A stretch of 30,685 nucleotides of DNA from positions 1 to 30,685 of IMG/VR virus record IMGVR_UViG_3300031688_000078; one strand, 5' to 3'. Source of the DNA: a virus. Of this stretch, positions 1 through 6,835 are shown piece after piece (the first letter of the stretch is position 1; each line of letters opens with the position of its first letter). The translations under genes and the position numbers were made by a program. Below the pieces are notes generated by a model. The model was not told the DNA's origin. It was given only the letters and a program-made list of their open reading frames with translations, and did not search any database.

Positions 1-2
1 CC

Positions 3-944
3 ACGCACGGCAAGGTATACTTCGATGCGACCACCAAAGACCTTGGTGACATTATGATCCCGTCTATGCAGTCCATCGAGAAAGATGGTTGCGTACGTAT
101 GATCCCACATGAAGAGCTAGGCCTACACTTGGATGGGCCAATCATCCTGATGCTCGACGAGATTGGCAAGGCGAACCCCGCCGTGAAGAACGCCATGCTG
201 CGTCTCATACTCGAACGCAAAATTGGTAGTTACTCACTACACCCTGACAGCATTGTCTTTGCCACGACCAACAAAGGTAGCGAGGGTGTTGGTGACATGA
301 TACCGCCACACGCACGTAACCGTATGACTGTGGTGCAGATCAAGAAGACCAACAATATGGACTGGATCGAGTGGGGTATCAACAACGGGGTGGATCACAG
401 CTTACTTGGCTGGGTCAAAGACAATCCACACCTAATGGCATCGTTCGAAGACGTCAAAGACCCCGACGAGAACCCGTACATCTTCCACCCCAAGCAGCAA
501 CGTGCTGCGTTCGTTACTCCCCGTTCACTCGAAGCGGCGTCCGACATACTCAAGCGGCGTGAACACTTCGACGACATGACATTGACCGCAGCCTTGATGG
601 GTACGATTGGTGATCGTGGTGCGATGGACTTGATGGCGTTCGTATCACTGTCAGACCAACTGCCCACACTACAGGCGATCAAGGACGATCCCACCAACGC
701 AAAGGTGCCAAGCAGTGCCGCCGCAGTGTGTATGGTTGTGTATAGAACTCTAGCTGCGATGGACAAGGACTGGCTCAACAGTTGGATGGATTACTTGCCA
801 CGTCTCGACACCGAGGCACAGGCTATGTTCGCCAATGGGGTGCGATCACCCAAGTATTCTAAGCAGTCTATGGTGATGACTAACAAGAAGTTCACCGTGT
901 GGGCTATGAACAACAACCACCTCTACACCGCAGATAAGGTGTGA
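3..944 (+). CDS. MoxR-type AAA+ ATPase, 5' end cut by window edge
   Basis: The reading frame is open from the first base, so the Walker A half lies outside the window. Visible are a Walker B segment (ILMLDE, about nt 145-162), a sensor 1 segment (FATTN, about nt 258-272), an arginine-finger-like stretch (HARNR) and a sensor 2-like TPRSLE. This order fits the AAA_5/MoxR branch. MoxR ATPases normally work with a VWA-domain partner as a metal-dependent chaperone or remodelling pair, and such a partner starts at 1322. Automatic annotation often calls such phage pairs CobS/CobT cobaltochelatase subunits. Nothing here supports cobalamin chemistry, so MoxR is the safer name. A near-perfect copy of the window's recurring palindrome lies inside the gene at 226-240. 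The substrate is unknown. Confidence 0.8.
   Translation, partial: THGKVYFDATTKDLGDIMIPSMQSIEKDGCVRMIPHEELGLHLDGPIILMLDEIGKANPAVKNAMLRLILERKIGSYSLHPDSIVFATTNKGSEGVGDMIPPHARNRMTVVQIKKTNNMDWIEWGINNGVDHSLLGWVKDNPHLMASFEDVKDPDENPYIFHPKQQRAAFVTPRSLEAASDILKRREHFDDMTLTAALMGTIGDRGAMDLMAFVSLSDQLPTLQAIKDDPTNAKVPSSAAAVCMVVYRTLAAMDKDWLNSWMDYLPRLDTEAQAMFANGVRSPKYSKQSMVMTNKKFTVWAMNNNHLYTADKV
226..240. promoter_or_regulatory. recurring palindrome, copy 1 (one mismatch)
   Basis: GTAGTT-ACT-CACTAC, one base off the GTAGTG-N3-CACTAC consensus. It lies inside the MoxR gene, encoding G-S-Y-S-L. Confidence 0.55.
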
Positions 945-946
945 GC

Positions 947-1012
947 ATGAAAACGTATCGTAATGCTGTCATTGTGGCAGTAATCAGCAAGCAGGAGAAG
1001 ACTAATGGGTAA
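947..1012 (+). CDS. possible 21-aa leader-like peptide
   Basis: A very short frame starts 2 bases after the ATPase stop, has a purine-rich AAGGTG upstream, and its stop overlaps the start of the next gene at 1005. It would fill the 60-base gap and couple translation between its neighbours. The peptide has a hydrophobic middle (AVIVAVI) flanked by basic residues. No homology can be claimed. It may be only a chance frame. Confidence 0.25.
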   Translation: MKTYRNAVIVAVISKQEKTNG

Positions 1013-1316
1013 AAGATGGACAAAAGACGACGACGAGTTGTTGACGACAATGCACGGCGGAGGAGTAACGGCCTTTCTTATAAGTCTTGCCTTAGATCGC
1101 ACAGCGGGTTCAGTATCTCAACGTGCGTACGAATTGGGGATCACTACTAAGCGTAGGGTACGACTACCTATAGACCTGCCCGACCAGATGGTTGTGAAGT
1201 CTACCCATGTGAGGCTGTATGATTTTCCAGCCCCGCTACCACTACCTGCGGCCAGCGAAGAAACCCCGAAACCGTCAATGCTGGAACGCATGTTCAGCAA
1301 AATGTTAGGAAGGTAA
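1005..1316 (+). CDS. small Myb/GcrA-like DNA-binding protein
   Basis: This is a 103-aa protein. Its first 45 residues carry a tryptophan-led helix-turn-helix pattern (RWTKDDDELL ... GSVSQRAYELGI), like the start of GcrA-type or SANT/Myb-like domains. The rest is proline-rich and ends in a basic tail. GcrA is a cell-cycle transcription regulator of alphaproteobacteria, and phages often carry short relatives. The gene sits between the MoxR ATPase and the VWA gene in the same orientation. It is a candidate reader of the recurring palindromes found nearby, which is inference. It could equally be an unspecific phage HTH protein. Confidence 0.55.
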   Translation: MGKRWTKDDDELLTTMHGGGVTAFLISLALDRTAGSVSQRAYELGITTKRRVRLPIDLPDQMVVKSTHVRLYDFPAPLPLPAASEETPKPSMLERMFSKMLGR

Positions 1317-1321
1317 CAACA

Positions 1322-2524
1322 ATGTTTATGGCTAACCAATTAACAGAGGAGCAGCGGCTGACAAAAGCCGTTGTCTCCATCATGGGGAACCCGAAGTATA
1401 CCGCACTCGCAGGTGTACTAATGATCGGGAACCGCAACGTGGTCGATGACCCGTCCGTGCCAACTGCATGTACTAATGGACGTGACGAATACTATGGGCG
1501 TGAGTTCGTGAAGCAACTCAACGATGCAGAGCTTAGGTTTCTAGTACTGCACGAGGTGTATCACAAACTGTATCGCCACCTGACCACATGGCGGCACCTC
1601 TACGACCAAAATCCAGAGCTTGCAAACATAGCGTGTGACCACGTTATCAACATCAAGCTCGTGGACGACAACAAAGATAACTTCGCCAGCATGACAGGCA
1701 TACTCGCAAATGCATGCTATGACCGCCGGTATGTCGGTATGGATAGCGCACAGGTGTACAACTTGCTGCGTGAAGAGGGAGGCGACGACGGCAGTGGGGG
1801 TAGTGAGTCACTACCAAAAGGCTTCGATGTCCACGATTGGGAAAGCGCATCCGAAATGGACGCCGAAGAGGTACGAGAACTCGCACGGGAGATCGACGAG
1901 GCGGTACGTCAAGGCGCGTTGGTCGCTGGCAAGCTAGGCAGTGGTGGTGATCTGGGGCTGGAGGATTTACTTCAACCACAAATCAACTGGCGTGAATCCC
2001 TTCGTGAGTTCGTTCAAACCACCTGCGCAGGCAGCGACTACTCTACGTACAGCAAACCCAACCGCAGATACTTGTCGTCGGGAATATACATGCCGAGTGG
2101 TATCAGTGAACAGGTCGGGGAACTGGTATTGGCGATCGACACTTCGGGTTCGATTGGGCAGCAAGAACTCTCCGCGTTCCTCACCGAGGTCAAAGAGATA
2201 TGTGACACTGTACACCCTGAGCGTGTACGACTTCTCTACTGGGACACAAAGGTATGTCGTGACGAGAAGTATGACGTGCATGAACTAGATGGCCTAGTGA
2301 AATCAACCAAGCCGGCAGGCGGTGGTGGCACAAATGTAGAGTGCGTTACCGATTACATCCGCGACAACAACATCAACGCGCAAGCGGCTATCGTACTGAC
2401 AGATGGACACCTGTACGGTGGCTGGGGTCAGTGGACTATGCCTGTGCTGTGGTGTGTCATGGATAACGACAACGCCAAGCCTGATGTGGGCAAGACTGTA
2501 AACATCAAGTCAAGGGATATGTGA
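1322..2524 (+). CDS. VWA-domain protein with N-terminal DUF2201-like metallopeptidase motif
   Basis: This is a 400-aa protein. Residues 77-86 read HEVYHKLYRH, an HExxH zinc motif with a further His five residues on, as in the DUF2201 putative metallopeptidase domain. A VWA domain begins near residue 266. Its MIDAS site is complete: D273-x-S275-x-S277, T337 in a GGGGTN loop, and D361 in VLTDG. Between them is an acidic linker (about 150-200). VWA proteins with this layout are the usual partners of MoxR ATPases, and the partner gene is just upstream. The start at 1322 is preceded by GGAAGGT at good spacing; ATG 1328 is a poorer choice. A perfect copy of the palindrome lies inside the gene at 1800-1814. 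The biological target is unknown. Confidence 0.8.
   Translation: MFMANQLTEEQRLTKAVVSIMGNPKYTALAGVLMIGNRNVVDDPSVPTACTNGRDEYYGREFVKQLNDAELRFLVLHEVYHKLYRHLTTWRHLYDQNPELANIACDHVINIKLVDDNKDNFASMTGILANACYDRRYVGMDSAQVYNLLREEGGDDGSGGSESLPKGFDVHDWESASEMDAEEVRELAREIDEAVRQGALVAGKLGSGGDLGLEDLLQPQINWRESLREFVQTTCAGSDYSTYSKPNRRYLSSGIYMPSGISEQVGELVLAIDTSGSIGQQELSAFLTEVKEICDTVHPERVRLLYWDTKVCRDEKYDVHELDGLVKSTKPAGGGGTNVECVTDYIRDNNINAQAAIVLTDGHLYGGWGQWTMPVLWCVMDNDNAKPDVGKTVNIKSRDM
1800..1814. promoter_or_regulatory. recurring palindrome, copy 2
   Basis: GTAGTG-AGT-CACTAC, perfect; flanking G and C extend the symmetric arms by one. It lies inside the VWA gene, in the linker coding for S-E-S-L. Confidence 0.75.
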
Positions 2525-2525
2525 G

Positions 2526-2729
2526 ATGAGTAAGATGGGGAACTACGTTGTGGGCCTGCAAGAAGCGGTAGCAACTAGGGTCGATTGTCCTGAGTGTGAG
2601 GGCGAGGGCCAATGCACGTACGAAAAGTTCGTGCCTATGGGGTTTAGCAGAGACTACGGGGAGTGGGAGGACTACGTAACTCAATGCGATAACTGCAGGG
2701 GTTGCGGTAAGGTAGATGTTGATGAGTAG
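2526..2729 (+). CDS. DnaJ-type zinc-finger mini-protein
   Basis: This is a 67-aa protein with two CxxCxGxG-like knuckles, C21-x2-C24 (CPECEGEG) and C54-x2-C57 (CDNCRGCG). This is the pattern of the zinc-binding centre of DnaJ/Hsp40. There is no J domain, so it is a free-standing zinc finger, probably a protein- or nucleic-acid-binding adaptor. It starts 1 base after the VWA stop and is likely co-translated with it. That suggests a link to the MoxR-VWA pair, but this is inference. It is followed by about 147 bases without a gene, the longest gap in the left block. Confidence 0.65.
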   Translation: MSKMGNYVVGLQEAVATRVDCPECEGEGQCTYEKFVPMGFSRDYGEWEDYVTQCDNCRGCGKVDVDE

Positions 2730-2876
2730 TGGTGTGGGTAGCTGCGATAGTTCGTGTTGGCACATTTGGTAGCGCACGACCTCAACAACCAGACCCAACG
2801 GCACAGACATTAAGATTTACTACCCACTACAAGAACATAAAACATACCAACTAAGTTATCAATAGGAGACTATAAA

Positions 2877-3947
2877 ATGGCGCTAACATACTCAAATTTC
2901 AGTAGCTTCAAAGAAGTAGTGGATCACTACAATCGTATTAAACCACTGATTGGGAAGCTCAACGCTGGTAAGGACATCCGCCCTATAGGTGATCGTAACC
3001 GTAAGTTCGAGCGCATCATCAAGATCAGCAATAGCTGCTACGCGCTGTCAGACGGGTGGCACTTTGGCCTTGGCCCTTTCGGCTCTCTATATAGTGATAT
3101 AGACCACGGCCCCAATGCTCTAGAGAAATACGCACCTATTGTGTGGCGCAAGCTGCGCGATGGTAGAGACCAAGTAACCCTACGAAACGGGTGGGGTAGT
3201 GGAGGTCACAATAGTCGCTATGCTTTTTTAGACCGACACTCACCTCGTCCAATGAGGTTCTCTGTTGGTAGTGGCAAGCAGTACATGAACGTACATTCCT
3301 TTGGTGGTATACGTAACCATCACGAACATACGGCTCATCACTTCCTTGCAAAGGTACGCACTACGCCGAGGGCTGTATTGAAAGCGATGACCAGAGACAA
3401 GTCGTTCTTCCTAGCATCCGATGACAACTCCGCAGTTGTGTTCACGCGCAAGGGTAGCGACGACTGGGAGCATGTTGTGGGTACAGGTACGCAGGTGGCA
3501 CCCTCGCGAGTGGACAGGAAGACCAAGGCTAAGTTCAAAGAGGACATCCAGAAGTTATTCGAATGGGGCATGACTATGTCACCCCTGCTAATGCTAGAGG
3601 ATAGGGTTTACACCAGAAACCTAAATCAAGAAATGAGTGAGTGGATAAGTAACAGCAGGGAGCAAGGTGCGCCTTACCCGATGATCGGGCACACAGCTTG
3701 GCATGGTTCTAAGCTGCCATTATGTATGTCTTTGTATCGCAGCATTGTGCGCGACGAAGATCACCCTAAACGACTGCACCTATGGGTACAGTTTGCAAGG
3801 GACTGTATAGATAGGCGCACCCCTTACAGTTTTTATCCCCCTGATTTCCTTGTAAAGACCGTCGAGACCACGGAGGAGCTAGCTGCCGTACGGGCAAGAT
3901 ACAACACATTTATCAACAGAGAACTAGGTTTCTTAAACAGAAAATAA
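2877..3947 (+). CDS. hypothetical phage protein (356 aa)
   Basis: I do not recognise a domain. The protein is rich in His, Arg and aromatic residues, has no membrane segment and no signal peptide, and looks globular. A good TAGGAG ribosome site lies just before the ATG. One of the perfect palindromes (2916-2930) lies within its first 20 codons, where it encodes V-V-D-H-Y. It is followed by a similar-sized unknown gene at 3961. The two share a vague layout (a YAL segment, then an Ser-Val ... His-rich stretch, then a Lys/Arg-Ala helix), so they may be distant paralogs. Confidence 0.7.
   Translation: MALTYSNFSSFKEVVDHYNRIKPLIGKLNAGKDIRPIGDRNRKFERIIKISNSCYALSDGWHFGLGPFGSLYSDIDHGPNALEKYAPIVWRKLRDGRDQVTLRNGWGSGGHNSRYAFLDRHSPRPMRFSVGSGKQYMNVHSFGGIRNHHEHTAHHFLAKVRTTPRAVLKAMTRDKSFFLASDDNSAVVFTRKGSDDWEHVVGTGTQVAPSRVDRKTKAKFKEDIQKLFEWGMTMSPLLMLEDRVYTRNLNQEMSEWISNSREQGAPYPMIGHTAWHGSKLPLCMSLYRSIVRDEDHPKRLHLWVQFARDCIDRRTPYSFYPPDFLVKTVETTEELAAVRARYNTFINRELGFLNRK
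2916..2930. promoter_or_regulatory. recurring palindrome, copy 3
   Basis: GTAGTG-GAT-CACTAC, perfect, 40 bases into the gene at 2877. A lone half-site CACTAC occurs at 2825-2830 just upstream of that gene. Confidence 0.75.
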
Positions 3948-3960
3948 TTGGAGAGCAACT

Positions 3961-4842
3961 ATGTTAGAACTAGTATTAGTGTCAGAACTTAAAAACTCAC
4001 TAACGTCCTCAGGTGGCGAGAATATAGGCGTGATGGACATGGCGTCCGCGTTGAAGAGTAAAGTCCGTGGCCTATGCACGGCGCGGAAAGAAAATCATTC
4101 TTTGTGGGTATACCGCCCGAACGATACCTATGCGCTAGGCTGGATAACCTATGCCGACCTCATGGATAATGGCGATGGTAATGATCGCTATTCTGTATTC
4201 TCACCGAACATACTCAACGGCAAGTATAGTTGGGGAACTCGAGAGCATATGTCGAGCGCACTTAGCATGTCCAAAGCTGTTAAGAACGCAGAGAAATACC
4301 TACGTCCGCTAAATCTAGAGCAGGTCATTAGACAAGTGCATCGGGATTTTAGAACGAAACTAAGCGAGGTATCCTCGTCGATGGGTGCCAATTTGGTAGC
4401 ATTATCAAGCCCCCTGCGTACTGGATTCTTTAGTACATCCACGCACAAAGACGTACCTCCTAACGCGCTGCAGCTAGAACTCAAGCACCTATTACAGACG
4501 GACTACGTCTTTATTGACAAGGAGCTTGAAGAAACGCTACACAAGACGTTCGCCGAGAAAGACGAGTGGGAGGAGAGCAAGGGCCTCCTTGACACAGATC
4601 ATATGTTCATCGAAGCGTACCAAAGTGTAGGAGGGAGGCAGTTTTTTCGCGGGTACAACAAGGTGGCGAGATACGGGGCCAGCCAAGACCTGACACAACA
4701 TTTTTGTTACGATCAGGAAGAACTACCTGAACACATCAAGGGCGCGATCTCTGTGCTGTCGATGGTTGACGTAGGTCAGTATGTGGTTGGTGTAGGGTAT
4801 CGGGCTTCCGGTAATATGTTCTACATAAAGTCTGGATCGTAG
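3961..4842 (+). CDS. hypothetical phage protein (293 aa)
   Basis: This is a 293-aa soluble protein of unknown function, 13 bases after the previous stop and preceded by TTGGAGAG. The stretch around residues 78-118 (RYSVFSPNI ... KAVKNAEKYLRP) resembles a recurrent pattern in hypothetical proteins of marine phages as I remember them, with no function attached. It contains no recognisable catalytic motif. The next gene starts 1 base after its stop, so the set 2877-5101 is probably one transcription unit. Confidence 0.7.
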   Translation: MLELVLVSELKNSLTSSGGENIGVMDMASALKSKVRGLCTARKENHSLWVYRPNDTYALGWITYADLMDNGDGNDRYSVFSPNILNGKYSWGTREHMSSALSMSKAVKNAEKYLRPLNLEQVIRQVHRDFRTKLSEVSSSMGANLVALSSPLRTGFFSTSTHKDVPPNALQLELKHLLQTDYVFIDKELEETLHKTFAEKDEWEESKGLLDTDHMFIEAYQSVGGRQFFRGYNKVARYGASQDLTQHFCYDQEELPEHIKGAISVLSMVDVGQYVVGVGYRASGNMFYIKSGS

Positions 4843-4843
4843 T

Positions 4844-5101
4844 ATGGGGATGAGTGGAACCTACCGCGTTGCAATAGACCCCGTGACTAACAAGGTAGAG
4901 GTAATGTGTTTTGACGTAGAATTTCTTGTCGATCACAATGATATTGGCACCTACGACAGTATGAATGAGACCCCCCTCTGGATACAGGAACGTATTGCTG
5001 TCCTAATGATAACCGACCCAACCGTAAGGCCACTGCAAGATGTGGCTGGGGTGGGGCGTAGAATAGATAGATCAACGTATTGGGTATACCACCGACCGTA
5101 G
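4844..5101 (+). CDS. hypothetical small protein (85 aa)
   Basis: This is a small, slightly acidic protein with no recognised domain. It starts directly after the upstream stop (TAG-T-ATG), so it is probably translated by coupling; an in-frame ATG at 4850 is an alternative start. Its stop codon lies inside the palindrome at 5098-5112. The gene end and the regulatory site are therefore fused, and the transcription unit probably ends here. Confidence 0.55.
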   Translation: MGMSGTYRVAIDPVTNKVEVMCFDVEFLVDHNDIGTYDSMNETPLWIQERIAVLMITDPTVRPLQDVAGVGRRIDRSTYWVYHRP

Positions 5102-5112
5102 TGACCCACTAC
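5098..5112. promoter_or_regulatory. recurring palindrome, copy 4
   Basis: GTAGTG-ACC-CACTAC, perfect. It covers the stop codon of the 85-aa gene and directly precedes the iteron cluster. Confidence 0.8.
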
Positions 5113-5113
5113 C

Positions 5114-5163
5114 TTTAATTCGCCGTTTAATTCGCCGTTTAATCGCCGCGCATTTTTCGGCGA
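5114..5163. repeat. iteron-like 12-bp repeats plus hairpin
   Basis: TTTAATTCGCCG occurs twice head-to-tail (5114-5125, 5126-5137), followed by TTTAATCGCCG (5138-5148). The last unit forms a 6-bp stem TCGCCG / CGGCGA (5143-5148 with 5158-5163) around a loop containing five T. The tract is non-coding and alternates AT-rich and GC-rich steps. It could be a replication-origin element or a regulator array. Confidence 0.7.
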
Positions 5164-5215
5164 GTTAACAACACCAAACTACCGAGGCCAGTTACTACAA
5201 CAAAGGAGAAAATTA

Positions 5216-5554
5216 ATGGCGATGACACCAGAAGCTAAAGTTAAAAAGGTAGTGGCCCACTACCTAAAGACGCTGGGGGCGTACTACTTCTACCCTGCCA
5301 CAGGTGGTTTTGGGCGGAGCGGCGTACCTGACATAGTCGCATGCTACAAAGGAGTGTTCTTCGGCATCGAATGTAAGGCGGGGAAGGGTAAGACCACTGC
5401 ACTGCAACAGAAGAACTTAGCAGACATCCACGCTGCAGGAGGCTGCGATTGGGTCGTAAATGAAACGAACATGCACGACACAGCCACCGTGTTAGAATTT
5501 GAATCCCGTGTGGAACGCCAACGCGTCCGCGCTTCAATACACAAACAAAAATAA
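5216..5554 (+). CDS. VRR-NUC domain nuclease
   Basis: This is a 112-aa protein that matches a stand-alone VRR-NUC domain of the PD-(D/E)xK nuclease superfamily. The catalytic set is visible as GVPD (D39), an E52-C-K54 pair in FGIECK, and Q64 further on. Phage VRR-NUC proteins of this size are structure-specific nucleases thought to act on replication or recombination intermediates such as Holliday junctions or flaps. The start has a strong AAAGGAG upstream. A palindrome with 8-bp arms (5247-5265) is embedded in codons 11-17, and the iteron cluster lies just upstream. Confidence 0.85.
   Translation: MAMTPEAKVKKVVAHYLKTLGAYYFYPATGGFGRSGVPDIVACYKGVFFGIECKAGKGKTTALQQKNLADIHAAGGCDWVVNETNMHDTATVLEFESRVERQRVRASIHKQK
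5249..5263. promoter_or_regulatory. recurring palindrome, copy 5
   Basis: GTAGTG-GCC-CACTAC, perfect, and extendable to 8-bp arms (5247-5265). It lies in the first codons of the VRR-NUC gene, encoding V-V-A-H-Y. Confidence 0.8.
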
Positions 5555-5565
5555 GGATACTAGAT

Positions 5566-6135
5566 ATGGATACTATAGCAAAAAATACTTGTGATGTTTA
5601 CATCAAAAGCCAACTAGCAACGCATACCGGTTTTGGGATACGTGCCGACCTCGGGGAAGAAGTTTTTATTAACGCAGCGTTTATGAAGAAGTTTGACCTC
5701 AGGATTGATACCGTACGTAAACTAGTTCTTGCACCTAACCCTAACAGACCCAGCACACCATGGCAGGCTATAGGTATGTCTATGGATGATGCAGGGGCGC
5801 TAGTCGGCGAATTGGTCATGCAAGCTAGTGAAGACGGTGCAAGGCCGATTGAGTTGGGCATAGTGGATGCGGGGGAAGAACCTACCGCCCGTGTGCATAT
5901 CGCCAAGCTAGAAGATCGTATAGTAGAGATGTTCGATATTGAGTCTAACCAATTTGCCAGTACTGCTTCGACACTAGCAGTGGAAATGGACGTTAGTGAG
6001 GGGGAGATGCAGTTAGCACTTAGCCGCATGCACAACGCAGGGGAGATCGCCAAAGCGCAGGTGTTTGCTAAGGGGACTCAGGAGAAAGCCTCATTCGTTC
6101 TGTGGGCACGGGAAACAACTTGGTTCTCGCTGTGA
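5566..6135 (+). CDS. OB-fold-like plus winged-helix protein
   Basis: This is a 189-aa protein. Residues 20-60 (GFGIRADLGEEVFINAAF and following) resemble the beta-barrel core of cold-shock/OB-fold domains, which bind single-stranded nucleic acid. The C-terminal 75 residues (LEDRIVEMFD onward) are predicted from pattern to form a winged helix, with a recognition-helix-like stretch VSEGEMQLALSRMHNAG. The combination suggests a DNA-binding accessory factor for replication or early transcription. It follows the VRR-NUC gene by 11 bases and is coupled to the next gene. The assignment is from pattern only. Confidence 0.5.
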   Translation: MDTIAKNTCDVYIKSQLATHTGFGIRADLGEEVFINAAFMKKFDLRIDTVRKLVLAPNPNRPSTPWQAIGMSMDDAGALVGELVMQASEDGARPIELGIVDAGEEPTARVHIAKLEDRIVEMFDIESNQFASTASTLAVEMDVSEGEMQLALSRMHNAGEIAKAQVFAKGTQEKASFVLWARETTWFSL

Positions 6136-6332
6136 TGGAGCAATCTCTTTCTGGCAAAATGTCACCCGCCCATGAAGCAGAACGTAAATTCCTAACCCAG
6201 CAAGTAGATTTCTGGATGGAGGCGCAACTTAGGAGGGATGCGCCTCTGGATGCTAAGAACCAATATTGGAGAGCCAAAGAAGACTTAACTAAGTTTATAA
6301 GTAGTCGCCGCAAAGAAGGATATAAGATATGA
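6135..6332 (+). CDS. hypothetical small charged protein (65 aa)
   Basis: The ATG at 6135 overlaps the upstream stop as TGATG, which favours it over the in-frame GTG at 6102 that would overlap the upstream gene by 34 bases. The protein is helical and charged with no known domain. Its stop overlaps the next start as ATGA, so three genes in a row are coupled without spacing. Confidence 0.5.
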   Translation: MEQSLSGKMSPAHEAERKFLTQQVDFWMEAQLRRDAPLDAKNQYWRAKEDLTKFISSRRKEGYKI

Positions 6333-6835
6333 CCAAGAAAGAAGAACGTGTGTGGACGTACATACTTGCTAACCGCAAGGCAAGTTCTAGCCAAGTAGCT
6401 AAGGCAACGAGTACGGACGTGCAGTATGTCGAACGGGTTTTTGCAACCATATCCTCACCTAACTGGAGAGAAGAAATAAAAATGGACGAGTACTTGTATG
6501 GTGGCAAGGCTATTTTTACAAAGTCTGATGACGACAAGGCTCGGTATGATTTGCTACCACCAGAACTGCTTGAAGAGACAGCGCAAGTGCTTGCGTTCGG
6601 GGCTAAAAAATACAGCGACAACAACTGGGCGCAGGGTGCATCGTGGGGCCGGTATTTCAGCGCTTTGATGCGGCACATGTGGGCTTGGTGGCGGGGCGAG
6701 GATAACGACCCCGAGACGGGCTACTCGCATCTAGCACACGCTGCATGCTGCCTTGGGTTCCTTATGGCATATCAGCGGCGCAACATAGGCGAAGATGATA
6801 GGTTAAAGGGGAGCGCGACCGCATGTCAGGAGTAA
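6329..6835 (+). CDS. winged-helix fused to dATP/dGTP diphosphohydrolase N-terminal domain (DUF5664-like)
   Basis: This is a 168-aa protein. Residues 70-150 carry the family signature: K70-A-R-x-DLLPP, E-x-A-x-V, GAKKY, NW, RH, GED and HLAHA. I recognise this as the all-alpha NTP pyrophosphohydrolase-like domain annotated as dATP/dGTP diphosphohydrolase N-terminal (formerly DUF5664). Related MazG-like enzymes trim dGTP/dATP to monophosphates, and in some phages they serve the 2-aminoadenine (Z) pathway. Residues 1-50 look like a separate winged helix (SSSQVAKATSTDVQYVERVFATI). The ATGA overlap upstream and 13-base overlap downstream place it in the operon leading to the polymerase. No PurZ or DatZ is visible here. 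Confidence 0.65.
   Translation: MTKKEERVWTYILANRKASSSQVAKATSTDVQYVERVFATISSPNWREEIKMDEYLYGGKAIFTKSDDDKARYDLLPPELLEETAQVLAFGAKKYSDNNWAQGASWGRYFSALMRHMWAWWRGEDNDPETGYSHLAHAACCLGFLMAYQRRNIGEDDRLKGSATACQE

Noticed and set aside
3-2524. Cobaltochelatase CobS/CobT annotation
   Set aside because: The motifs fit generic MoxR and VWA families and no cobalamin gene is nearby.
2825-2830. Lone CACTAC half-site, with GTAGTG about 100 bases upstream at 2726
   Set aside because: Single 6-base halves are frequent by chance and the spacing differs from the palindromes.
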